Source: a virus. Taken from it: a DNA stretch of 32,851 nucleotides. The DNA lies in the IMG/VR virus record IMGVR_UViG_3300031787_000508, positions 1 to 32,851 of that record, one strand, 5' to 3'. The position numbers were made by a program, and so were the translations under genes. Shown one piece after another: positions 1 through 6,903 of the stretch (positions are counted from its first letter, which is position 1; each line of letters begins with the position of its first letter). The notes under the pieces were generated by a model. That model was not told where the DNA came from, did not search any database, and saw nothing but the letters and a program-made list of their open reading frames with translations.

Positions 1-127
1 TAAGCAGAAATGCCGAGTTTAATGTCCTAGAACCGATAACGGCAGGAAAAAGGAAGAATATGTTGATTGATAAAGAAGACGAGTCGCTAAGTGAGTTAGA
101 CATAGTTGAGGAACAAAATCAACTACC
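1..127. repeat. Direct terminal repeat, left copy
   Basis: These 127 bases are identical to bases 32725-32851. The copy holds the stop codon of the zinc-ribbon gene that ends at the right edge, a short leader with a ribosome site (AAGGAAG), and the first 68 bases of the scaffold gene. Because genes read smoothly across the join, this is best explained as the overlap of a circular assembly. A length of 127 equals a common largest k-mer in short-read assemblers, so it need not be a physical packaging repeat. Confidence 0.95.
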
Positions 128-818
128 CCAAGCACCGACTATCGCTGAACTACCTGAGAAATACAGGCAAAAGAGTTTAGATGAAGTCATCAAAATGCAC
201 CAAGAGGCTGAAAAGTTAATTGGCAAGCAAGCGCAAGAGGTAGGTGAAGTTCGTAAACTTGCAGATGAACTCATAAAGCAGAACCTTAGTTCTAACAAAC
301 AACCTATTGAGCAAGATGAGCCTGAAGTAGATTTCTTTGAGAATCCGAAAGAGGCAATTCGTAAGACAGTTGATAGTCATCCTGATGTAGTAGCGGGTCG
401 CCAAGCGGCTAACGACTTCAAAAAGATGCAGATTCAACAGAAGTTAGCGCAAAACCATCCTGATTTTGGGCAGATTGCACAAGATACGGACTTTCAGAAT
501 TGGGTGAAATCTTCACCTATTCGGTTAGGGTTATATGCGAGAGCAGATGGTGAGTTTGACTATGACAGTGCTAATGAGTTGTTATCGACTTACAAGCAAC
601 TAAAGGGTGTTAAGGCTAAACAGACTAGCGATGCGGGTGAAACCCAACGCAAGACTAACCTTAAAGCCGCCGCAGTTGATGTAGGTGGTACTGGAGAGAG
701 TTCTAAGAGAGTTTATAGAAGGGCTGACCTTATTCGGCTGAAGATGACTGACCCGAACCGATACGAAGCCTTGTCTGACGAAATCATGCAAGCCTACGCT
801 GAAGGTAGGGTTAAATAA
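60..818 (+). CDS. Probable capsid scaffolding protein
   Basis: 252 residues, highly charged and rich in Glu, Gln, Lys and Ala, with predicted helices and no membrane segment. It lies directly before the major coat protein gene, the usual place for a scaffold that guides procapsid assembly and then leaves. The N-terminal third (about 25-85) is acidic and likely coiled; the C-terminus is more basic (KRVYRRADLIRLKM), as expected for the part that binds coat protein. ATG at 60 has an AAGGAAG site just upstream. The gene begins inside the terminal repeat, so a partial copy recurs at the right end. Assignment rests on position and composition, not on a catalytic motif. Confidence 0.75.
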   Translation: MLIDKEDESLSELDIVEEQNQLPQAPTIAELPEKYRQKSLDEVIKMHQEAEKLIGKQAQEVGEVRKLADELIKQNLSSNKQPIEQDEPEVDFFENPKEAIRKTVDSHPDVVAGRQAANDFKKMQIQQKLAQNHPDFGQIAQDTDFQNWVKSSPIRLGLYARADGEFDYDSANELLSTYKQLKGVKAKQTSDAGETQRKTNLKAAAVDVGGTGESSKRVYRRADLIRLKMTDPNRYEALSDEIMQAYAEGRVK

Positions 819-847
819 CTTAACTTATCGTTTTTTGGAGATTTAAC

Positions 848-1801
848 ATGGCTAATACAGCATTTTCCCCCACCAATTCGGTGACAGTAACAACCGCTGA
901 CAAATTCATCCCTGATATTTGGTCAGATGAAATCGTAGCGGCTTACAAAAAGAACCTAGTTTTAGCAAACTTGGTAATGAAGATGAACTTCAAGGGCAAG
1001 AAAGGTGACACTGTTCACATTCCTGCACCTACTCGTGGCACTGCTAATGCCAAAGTTGCTACTGATGCAGTTACTTTGATTGCCGCTACTGAGTCAGAAG
1101 TAACAATATCTATCAACAAGCACTATGAATATAGCCGCTTGATCGAAGATATTGTCGAGGCACAAGCCCTGAACTCTATGCGTAACTTCTACACATCAGA
1201 CGCAGGTTATGCCTTGGCTCGTCAAGTCGATACAGACTTGGTGCAGTTGGGTCGTTCTGCAAATGGTGGTACAGCAGGAGCCGCCGCTTATGCCGCCGCC
1301 TACATTGGTGGTGATGGCACGACAGCGTATGTTGCCGCAAACAACAACGAGTCTGCTTTGACTGATGCGTCAATTCGCCGCACTATTCAGCGTTTGGATG
1401 ACAACGATACTCCTATGGACAATCGTTTCTTCCTCATTCCTCCCTCAAGCCGTAACACATTGATGGGTCTTGCCCGTTATACAGAGCAGGCTTTTGTGGG
1501 TAATGGCAACGCTATCCGCACTGGTGAAATCGGTAACTTGTATGGTATCCCTGTGTTCACTTCTAGCAACGCTGATACGACTTCTGGTTCAGGAGCCGCC
1601 CGTGTTTGCTTGATGGGTCATAAGGACGCTATGGTTCTGGTTGAGCAAGTTGGCATCCGTTCACAAGTTCAATACAAGCAAGAATACCTTGCTACATTGT
1701 TCACTTCTGACACACTGTATGGTGTTGCCGCCTTGCGTAATGCCGCCACTGTTGGAGCCGCTAAGTCTTCAGCAATGTTTGCATTAGCAGTGCCAGCCTA
1801 A
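848..1801 (+). CDS. Major capsid protein
   Basis: 317 residues. The N-terminal stretch with FIPDIWSDEIVAAYKKNLV, the following GDTVHIPAP segment and the later GNLYGIPVFTSSN are typical of HK97-fold coat proteins of the P22 coat/N4 gp56-like group common in environmental podoviruses. Length fits the family. It follows the scaffold gene by 29 bases, has a strong ribosome site (TTTTTTGGAG) and is followed at once by a GC-rich terminator hairpin, consistent with a very highly expressed structural gene. No separate head protease is seen, so the coat is probably assembled without proteolysis, as in P22. Codon use is rich in GCC/GCT for Ala. Confidence 0.88.
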   Translation: MANTAFSPTNSVTVTTADKFIPDIWSDEIVAAYKKNLVLANLVMKMNFKGKKGDTVHIPAPTRGTANAKVATDAVTLIAATESEVTISINKHYEYSRLIEDIVEAQALNSMRNFYTSDAGYALARQVDTDLVQLGRSANGGTAGAAAYAAAYIGGDGTTAYVAANNNESALTDASIRRTIQRLDDNDTPMDNRFFLIPPSSRNTLMGLARYTEQAFVGNGNAIRTGEIGNLYGIPVFTSSNADTTSGSGAARVCLMGHKDAMVLVEQVGIRSQVQYKQEYLATLFTSDTLYGVAALRNAATVGAAKSSAMFALAVPA

Positions 1802-1812
1802 TTGCAGTTGCG

Positions 1813-1843
1813 CCCCCTGCCCTAGTGGTGGGGGGACTTTTTT
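1813..1843 (+). terminator. Rho-independent terminator after coat gene
   Basis: CCCCC (1813-1817) pairs with GGGGG near 1830-1835, with a small inner CC/GG pair, followed by ACTTTTTT. It lies 12 bases after the coat stop codon and probably reduces read-through into the next genes. Confidence 0.75.
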
Positions 1844-1865
1844 AAACTAATTAGGAGAAATTATT

Positions 1866-2189
1866 ATGGCAACAGCAAGTGCAGTTGTGACTCGTAGAGG
1901 CAATGACAGTTTTCGGGGTTTATTCTCTGATACTTGGTCAGTTGTTTGTACTTTAAATGCTGGTTCATTAGTTGATGGTGCTGGTGAAACAGATGATGTA
2001 ACAGTTCCAGGCGTTGCCTTGGGTGACATGGTTCTTTGTGCATCTTTGGCTGTGGATTTGGTTGGTTTGACTGTGACGGGTTATGTCTCAGCCGCCAATA
2101 CTGTCAAATTCCGTATCCAAAACGAATCAGGTTCTACCGCAGACTTGGCATCAGCCACTATGGACATTATTATTGTCCGTATGGTTTAA
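1866..2189 (+). CDS. Putative head decoration or minor capsid protein
   Basis: 107 residues, small, soluble, rich in Val, Thr, Ala and Gly with alternating beta-like segments and no membrane span. It starts at ATG 1866 after TTAGGAG and sits alone between two strong hairpin terminators, right behind the coat gene. Short abundant proteins in this position often decorate the capsid, so I infer that role. I do not recognise a named family. It could also be a head-stabilising or tail-associated beta-sandwich protein. Confidence 0.6.
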   Translation: MATASAVVTRRGNDSFRGLFSDTWSVVCTLNAGSLVDGAGETDDVTVPGVALGDMVLCASLAVDLVGLTVTGYVSAANTVKFRIQNESGSTADLASATMDIIIVRMV

Positions 2190-2194
2190 AGATC

Positions 2195-2217
2195 GGGGGG
2201 CTTGTCCCCCCTTTCTT
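2195..2217 (+). terminator. Hairpin terminator after decoration gene
   Basis: Six G (2195-2200), a 5-base loop, and six C (2206-2211), then TTTCTT. With the hairpin at 1813 it brackets the decoration gene, suggesting graded expression of coat, decoration and downstream genes. Confidence 0.7.
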
Positions 2218-2231
2218 CATTAAGGATTTAT

Positions 2232-2432
2232 ATGGCTTTGTTCAGATGCAATCAATCAGGTAATGTTGTTGAGTTCAGACAGGACTACGACATTGTTGAG
2301 ATGCGTAGACATCCCGAATACACAGAGGTTGATACTTCTGCTGTTGTGGAGGTTGAGAAGGTTGATGGAACAAGGCAGACGCTAACTTTGAAAAAACCTA
2401 TGGGTAGACCCCGTAAGGAACAATTGTTATGA
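2232..2432 (+). CDS. Small hypothetical protein, late operon
   Basis: 66 residues starting MALFRCNQSGNVVEF. ATG 2232 is preferred over an upstream in-frame ATG (2202) that lies inside the terminator hairpin, because TAAGGA stands 5 bases before it. The C-terminus KPMGRPRKEQLL contains an AT-hook-like GRP core, hinting at nucleic-acid contact. Its stop overlaps the next start (ATGA). Function unknown; it is probably a minor head protein or a structural-region regulator. Confidence 0.65.
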   Translation: MALFRCNQSGNVVEFRQDYDIVEMRRHPEYTEVDTSAVVEVEKVDGTRQTLTLKKPMGRPRKEQLL

Positions 2433-2632
2433 GTGATATTGATGCTAGAGATTTTGGCAAGTTAGAGGCACAGGTTGCCTCCTTGCAGGCCGAAGTTCAC
2501 CAATTGGCTAACGATGTCAAGGCTCTCCTTGAGTTGGCAAACAAGTCAAAAGGTGGCTTTTGGATGGGTATGACCATCGCTTCTATGGCGGGTGGCGTAA
2601 TTACATTTGTTGCTGGTAAGTTACTTAAATAA
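2429..2632 (+). CDS. Small coiled-coil membrane protein, possible holin
   Basis: 67 residues: a helical heptad-like region (about 10-40, LEAQVASLQAEVHQLANDV), then one hydrophobic segment (about 44-63, FWMGMTIASMAGGVITFVAG) and a Lys-Leu-Leu-Lys tail. This build resembles the haemolysin XhlA-type phage protein or a one-span holin. It overlaps the preceding gene by ATGA. It lies in the head region, away from the lysis block at 11.4-14.0 kb, which weakens the holin idea; a membrane-docking virion component is the alternative. Confidence 0.6.
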   Translation: MSDIDARDFGKLEAQVASLQAEVHQLANDVKALLELANKSKGGFWMGMTIASMAGGVITFVAGKLLK

Positions 2633-2643
2633 GGGGAAATCCT

Positions 2644-2829
2644 ATGCCGATGGTTGGAAAAAAGAAGTTTGCCTACTCTGAAAAAGGCGAAAAAGAAGCA
2701 AAAGAATATGGCAAGAAAAAAGGTCTTCCTGTGACCATTATGGTTGCTGTTGGTAAGCCAAAAGGTATGCCTATGCGTGGTCAGCGCACTGCAACTAACA
2801 TGATGAAGAAAACAGGGAGAGGCAAATGA
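2644..2829 (+). CDS. Small Lys-rich protein 1
   Basis: 61 residues, strongly basic (KKKFAYSEKGEKEAKEYGKKKG near the start, KKTGRGK at the end). Ribosome site GGGGAAA before ATG 2644; the stop overlaps the next start. It opens a cluster of very basic small proteins (2644-3724) behind the capsid genes. Such proteins recur in environmental phage genomes with unknown role; binding of packaged DNA is an inference from charge only. Confidence 0.65.
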   Translation: MPMVGKKKFAYSEKGEKEAKEYGKKKGLPVTIMVAVGKPKGMPMRGQRTATNMMKKTGRGK

Positions 2830-3110
2830 GTTCATTATCTGCGGCAAGAACCCTATTAAGTGCTGTAACAGCAACTGGTGCTTCTACTGCCGTCCAAATT
2901 GATGGTGGTCAGCCCGTATTCATGCAAGTCTCTGGAATTACAAGTGCAACTGTTGTTTTGCAAGGTAGTCTAGATGGTAGTAATTGGGCAACCCTTGGTT
3001 CTGCTTTGACTGCTGATGGAATGGTTACTATTGCCAATGCACCTAAATATGTACGGGCAAACTGTACAGTTTATGTAACTGGCACTATCACGGCTAAGAT
3101 TCTTTACTGA
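2826..3110 (+). CDS. Small beta-rich structural protein
   Basis: 94 residues, neutral, rich in Ser, Thr, Val and Ala, with regular beta-strand patterning and a GSLDGSNWATLGSAL segment resembling carbohydrate-binding or Ig-like decoration folds found in phage virions. Starts by ATGA overlap with the preceding gene. It is the one non-basic protein in this small-gene cluster. Likely a virion surface or decoration protein; family not recognised. Confidence 0.6.
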   Translation: MSSLSAARTLLSAVTATGASTAVQIDGGQPVFMQVSGITSATVVLQGSLDGSNWATLGSALTADGMVTIANAPKYVRANCTVYVTGTITAKILY

Positions 3111-3111
3111 T

Positions 3112-3267
3112 ATGAAAAAGACCAAAGCACAAGCCAAGATTAGCAAAGTCATGCGTGAGTACAAGGCAGGTGATTTGCACTCAGGCAAGGGTGGTAAGGT
3201 TGTTAAGTCTCAGAAACAAGCCATAGCAATTGCCCTATCAGAGGCTGGTAAGGCGAAGAAGAAATGA
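3112..3267 (+). CDS. Small Lys-rich protein 2 (DUF6496-like)
   Basis: 51 residues, beginning MKKTKAQAKISKVMREYKAG and ending AIALSEAGKAKKK. The KVMREYKAGDL...GSGKGGKVV-type layout with K-Q-A-I-A-I-A-L-S-E-A-G matches what I recall of the DUF6496 family, short basic proteins found in bacteria and phages. ATG at 3112 follows the previous stop by one base. The stop overlaps the next start (ATGA at 3264). Function is unknown; abundant Lys suggests contact with DNA. Confidence 0.65.
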   Translation: MKKTKAQAKISKVMREYKAGDLHSGKGGKVVKSQKQAIAIALSEAGKAKKK

Positions 3268-3422
3268 AACAAGGACTTTATGCCAATATCAATGCCAAAC
3301 AAGCAAGAATTAAGGCTGGCTCTGGTGAGCGTATGCGGAAAGTTGGTAGCAAAGGTGCGCCAACTGCCAAAGCGTTTATTGAGTCTGCTAAAACTGCAAA
3401 GAAACCAAAAAAGGTGAAGTGA
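3264..3422 (+). CDS. Small Lys-rich protein 3
   Basis: 52 residues, MKQGLYANINAKQARIKAGS at the start and KTAKKPKKVK at the end. It is coupled on both sides: ATGA with the gene before, TGATG with the gene after. The N-terminus (GLYANINAKQARI-AGSGERMR) is a pattern seen in many small phage proteins of unknown role. Same basic character as its neighbours. Confidence 0.6.
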   Translation: MKQGLYANINAKQARIKAGSGERMRKVGSKGAPTAKAFIESAKTAKKPKKVK

Positions 3423-3724
3423 TGAAAACTCCCGCTTGGCAACGCTCCGAAGGTAAAAATCCTAAAGGAGGGTTGAACTCCAAGGGAAGATCATCTTATA
3501 ATGCGGAAACTGGTGGTAATTTAAAAGCACCAGTAAAGTCGGGGGATAACCCTCGCAGAGCAAGTTTCTTGGCTCGTATGGCTGGCAACGATGGCCCTGA
3601 GTACAAGGATGGTAAACCGACAAGACTGCTTCTTTCGCTTAAAGCATGGGGTGCATCCTCAAAGGCTGACGCAAAGGCAAAGGCTAAGTCTATTTCTGAA
3701 CGAAATAAGGCAAAAGCGAAATGA
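3422..3724 (+). CDS. Small Lys-rich protein 4 (DUF6321-like)
   Basis: 100 residues. The order PAWQRSEGKNPKGGLN, NLKAPVKSGDNPRRASFLAR and KPTRLLLSLKAWGASSKADA is conserved, as far as I recall, in a family of unknown function (DUF6321-like) found in phage structural regions. ATG 3422 overlaps the previous stop as TGATG; a GTG three bases upstream is less likely. The C-terminal third is Ala/Lys-rich and resembles histone-tail composition. Role unknown. Confidence 0.7.
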   Translation: MKTPAWQRSEGKNPKGGLNSKGRSSYNAETGGNLKAPVKSGDNPRRASFLARMAGNDGPEYKDGKPTRLLLSLKAWGASSKADAKAKAKSISERNKAKAK

Positions 3725-4056
3725 GAGCATTATCAGTTGGAGTTAGTCCCACAGCGGCAGTAGACACAACAGTGTATACCTGTCCTAGAGGCTATTACTC
3801 TAAATTTACTGTAATGTATATACACAATACAGGCGGGTCTACCAAGCATATAACTGTTCAATGGTTTGACGCAAGTGCTAATACCACTCTTGATATATTG
3901 ACCCAATACGATTTCTCATCAAAAACCTATTTGCAGTTTGATGGCAATGCCTACATTGTGTTTGAAGAAGGTGATAAGTTAAAAATAACTACTCAGTCTG
4001 CAAGTTCATTCAGTTTTATAGCCACATTTGAAGAAGAAGGGTTGACTAGAGCATGA
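3721..4056 (+). CDS. Hypothetical beta-rich structural protein
   Basis: 111 residues with beta-like alternation, no membrane span and no cysteine cluster (one Cys near 23). Starts and ends with ATGA overlaps, so it is translationally coupled to the basic protein before and the adaptor after. The fold hint (short strands, FxGNAYIVFEEGDKLKI) suggests a jelly-roll or decoration type virion protein. No family recognised. Confidence 0.6.
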   Translation: MRALSVGVSPTAAVDTTVYTCPRGYYSKFTVMYIHNTGGSTKHITVQWFDASANTTLDILTQYDFSSKTYLQFDGNAYIVFEEGDKLKITTQSASSFSFIATFEEEGLTRA

Positions 4057-4700
4057 CCTACCTAGAACTTGTAAACGATGTGTTAGTGCGCCTCAGAGAG
4101 CCTGTAGTCACCACTTTCAACGAAACCACCTATTCCACTTTGATTGGCAAATTTGTCAATGATGCAAAGCGTCAGATTGAGGATGCTTTTGCTTGGAATG
4201 TATTAGGTCAGACAATTACCCTGTCTACTACTTCTGGCACATATTCCTACTCTTTAACTGGTTCTGGTCAGAAGTTCCAAGTTCAAGATGTGATAAATGC
4301 AACAAGCAATGTTGGTATGAAGAATATCGACTTTGTTAGTATGAATCGGTATCAGAACTTCTCTACCCCTATAAATGGTATTCCATCGAATTACGCTTTT
4401 GATGGCGTAGATAGTAATGGCGATACTAAAGTAACTCTCTATCCCCGTCCTGATGGCGTGTATAGCATCCCATTTGCTTTAACTATCCCACAAGCCACTT
4501 TGACTGCTGATTCAACTGTGGTGAAAGTTCCTGATACTTTGGTGTCTCAAAATGCCTATGCTCGTGCTTTGGTTGAGCGTGGTGAAGATGGTGGACTGTC
4601 TTCTTCAGAGGCATATAACTTATATAGAGCAATGTTGTCTGACCACATAGCATTGGAAGGCACACGTTACCCTGAGAATCAGGAGTTTGTCTCTATATGA
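4053..4700 (+). CDS. Head-to-tail adaptor protein
   Basis: 215 residues beginning MTYLELVNDVLVRLREP, a start typical of adaptor (connector) proteins of short-tailed phages such as P22 gp4 or T7 gp11. The N-terminal helical part carries FVNDAKRQIEDAFAWNVL; a central beta region with TLYPRPDGVYSIPF follows, and C-terminal helices end in EGTRYPENQEF. In the virion it would form the ring below the portal to which the nozzle attaches. The next gene overlaps (ATGA) and encodes the nozzle, as expected for this pair. Confidence 0.75.
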   Translation: MTYLELVNDVLVRLREPVVTTFNETTYSTLIGKFVNDAKRQIEDAFAWNVLGQTITLSTTSGTYSYSLTGSGQKFQVQDVINATSNVGMKNIDFVSMNRYQNFSTPINGIPSNYAFDGVDSNGDTKVTLYPRPDGVYSIPFALTIPQATLTADSTVVKVPDTLVSQNAYARALVERGEDGGLSSSEAYNLYRAMLSDHIALEGTRYPENQEFVSI

Positions 4701-6256
4701 CGCAAAGATTGCAGACCTTTAGTGTTCAAGCGCCAGGTTTCTTTGGGCTAAATACGCAAGACTCACCTCTTACTTTAGAGGCGGGATATGCGGCTATTGC
4801 CACAAACTGCGTGATTGACCAATATGGACGTATTGGCGCACGAAAAGGCTTCTCAAGGGTTAATTCATCCTCTGGCAACTTAGGTGCAAACGATATTAAA
4901 GTCATCCATGAGTTAGTGCAACTTGATGGAACGCTAACTGTATTGTTTGCTGGAAACAACAAGTTATTTAAGTTGGATGGCTCAAACGCTGTTGTAGAAC
5001 TCACCTATGGGGGAGGGGGTACAGCCCCAACTATCACAGCAAGCAATTGGCAATGTGCTTCTTTAAATGGAATAACCTATTTCTTCCAATCTGGTTTTGA
5101 TCCTTTGATCTATGACCCTGCCGTAAGTACAACTACTTATAGGCGTGTGTCTGAGAAGACGGGATATACAGGCACAGTTCCTTTGGGAAACATTGTGATC
5201 TCTGCTTTTGGTCGCTTGTGGGTGGCTGATACTACGGCAGACAATGTAACGATTAGTTTCTCTGACTTGTTGGCAGGGCATAACTGGACTGCTGGAACAT
5301 CTGGAACTCTTGATGTTTCTAGGGTTTGGGCTAATGGTGCAGATCAGATCATGGGGTTGGGCGCACACAATAATTACTTGGTTATCTTTGGTAAACGTCA
5401 GATATTAGTCTATCAAGGGGCAACAACCCCTTCCACAATGTCATTGGCTGACACCATAGGCAACATTGGTTGTTTATCAAGGGATTCCATAGTTTCTACT
5501 GGTTCAGACATTGTTTTCTTGTCTAACTCAGGTGTGCGTAGTTTGATGCGTACTATTCAAGAGAAGTCTGCACCTTTGCGTGACTTGTCTAAGAATGTTC
5601 GTAATGATTTGATGAATTATGTTGCATCAGAGACATTGGCAAACATTAAGGCTGTTTATTCAGAAGTTAATGCTTTTTATCTTTTAACCCTTCCTGTTGC
5701 AAAACAAGTCTATGTATTTGATACAAAGGCTCAGTTACAGGATGGTTCATCAAGGGTAACAACTTGGGATTCTATTGAGCCAACTGCTCTTTTGTCTCGC
5801 AGAAATGGTGATTTACTGATTGGTAAGAATGGGTATGTTGGTAAGTATGGGACATATCTTGACCATGCTTCTACCTATCGTTTTCAGTATTACACAAACT
5901 ATGCTGACCTTGGTGATCAGAACATTACATCAATCCTAAAGAAGATTTCGGTTGTTGTTATTGGTGGAACTAACCAAATATTGACAATCAAATGGTCTTA
6001 TGACTTTTCAGGTCAATATTATGCAACGCAGGCGCAAATTCCTATTTCAACAATTGCAGAGTATGGAATTGCTGAATATGGTGCAAATGGTAGTCCAGTA
6101 GCATACTATTCAACAGGCATACAGATTGGAACTTTGATTGGTCAAGCGTCTGGATTTGGCAAGGTTGTGCAAACGGCTTATGAGATTGAAATCAATGGCT
6201 CGGCTATCAGTATCCAAAAGATTGAGATTCAGGCTAAAAACGGAAAACTTGGGTAA
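4697..6256 (+). CDS. Tail nozzle / DNA stabilisation protein (gp10-like)
   Basis: 519 residues, nearly all beta-like with repeated Trp/Tyr/Gly strands, suggesting a propeller. The start QAPGFFGLNTQDSPLTLEAGYAAIATNCVIDQYG is typical of P22 gp10-like or T7 gp12-like nozzle proteins: the phrase AxGFxGLNTxxS is shared by this group in environmental podoviruses. Length is right for the family (about 470-800). The protein would plug the tail tube and hold packaged DNA. Overlaps the adaptor gene by ATGA; the next gene follows after 9 bases. Confidence 0.75.
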   Translation: MTQRLQTFSVQAPGFFGLNTQDSPLTLEAGYAAIATNCVIDQYGRIGARKGFSRVNSSSGNLGANDIKVIHELVQLDGTLTVLFAGNNKLFKLDGSNAVVELTYGGGGTAPTITASNWQCASLNGITYFFQSGFDPLIYDPAVSTTTYRRVSEKTGYTGTVPLGNIVISAFGRLWVADTTADNVTISFSDLLAGHNWTAGTSGTLDVSRVWANGADQIMGLGAHNNYLVIFGKRQILVYQGATTPSTMSLADTIGNIGCLSRDSIVSTGSDIVFLSNSGVRSLMRTIQEKSAPLRDLSKNVRNDLMNYVASETLANIKAVYSEVNAFYLLTLPVAKQVYVFDTKAQLQDGSSRVTTWDSIEPTALLSRRNGDLLIGKNGYVGKYGTYLDHASTYRFQYYTNYADLGDQNITSILKKISVVVIGGTNQILTIKWSYDFSGQYYATQAQIPISTIAEYGIAEYGANGSPVAYYSTGIQIGTLIGQASGFGKVVQTAYEIEINGSAISIQKIEIQAKNGKLG

Positions 6257-6265
6257 GGAATAAAC

Positions 6266-6541
6266 ATGGCAAATTACACGAAAACCACCAACTTTGCGGC
6301 TAAAGATGCGCTTGCGTCAGGCAATGCTTCCAAGGTTGTCAAAGGTACTGAAATCGACACAGAGTTTACTAATATCCAAACTGCTATTGCTTCAAAGGCA
6401 GATGGAACATTTACGAACTTCTCGTTTGTTGAAGCATCTAATGTCTTGTATATCTACAATATAGCAACGCCTGTGGCAAAGATTGATGCCTCTGGTAACT
6501 TGACTGTGATTGGCAACATTATTGCGAATGGATCAATGTAA
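6266..6541 (+). CDS. Short fibre-like protein
   Basis: 91 residues. The N-terminus MANYTKTTNFAAKDALASGN with VVKGTEIDTEFTNIQTAIASK is a recurrent virion-attachment start of phage tail fibres, but here it stops early, ending VIGNIIANGSM. The same ending style (TNIIANGTP) closes the large fibre at 29017-30546. It may be a trimming remnant of a larger fibre or a small trimeric adaptor at the nozzle. Next gene starts at the stop (TAATG). Confidence 0.65.
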   Translation: MANYTKTTNFAAKDALASGNASKVVKGTEIDTEFTNIQTAIASKADGTFTNFSFVEASNVLYIYNIATPVAKIDASGNLTVIGNIIANGSM

Positions 6542-6903
6542 TGAAAGCATCAGAAATCATAAAAGCAGATGCGGTCAAACGCAAAATTGACCCTAATAGG
6601 GCGTTACTTGCTGTAAATCAGTCTGTCAAAAACAAGTCTGGTATTTTGATGCAAGAGAATGACTCTGTTCTTTTGGTGCGTAAGATTAACCCAACATCAG
6701 CAGAAATTCATTTGTTTACTGAAGACAATCCTACGACATTGGCTAGGGCTGTTATTGGCTTTGTCAGGAGAGGCAAGGCGTTAGGCATTAAGACTGTCTA
6801 CGGGAAAGCAGATAACAAAGGAATTGTTGAACTGATGAAACGTCTTGGTTTGGATGTACAAGCATCTGACTTGCCACAGTACAACTGGAAGGCAAATATA
6901 TGA
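6541..6903 (+). CDS. GNAT-like acyltransferase-fold protein (T7 gp13-like position)
   Basis: 120 residues. The C-terminal half (AVIGFVRRGKALGIKTVYGKADNKGIVELMKRLG) has the helix-strand-helix pattern of GNAT acetyltransferases, including the final N-x-x-I-x-x-x-x-K-R-L-G-type element, but the acetyl-CoA loop is poorly conserved. In T7-like phages a small degenerate GNAT-like protein (gp13) lies between nozzle and ejection proteins, and this gene has the same position. It probably aids incorporation of internal virion proteins rather than catalysis. Confidence 0.6.
   Translation: MKASEIIKADAVKRKIDPNRALLAVNQSVKNKSGILMQENDSVLLVRKINPTSAEIHLFTEDNPTTLARAVIGFVRRGKALGIKTVYGKADNKGIVELMKRLGLDVQASDLPQYNWKANI

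Noticed and set aside
1-127. Physical direct terminal repeat as in T7
   Set aside because: T7-type repeats are possible, but 127 equals a usual k-mer length and the repeat interrupts a gene, so circular overlap is simpler.
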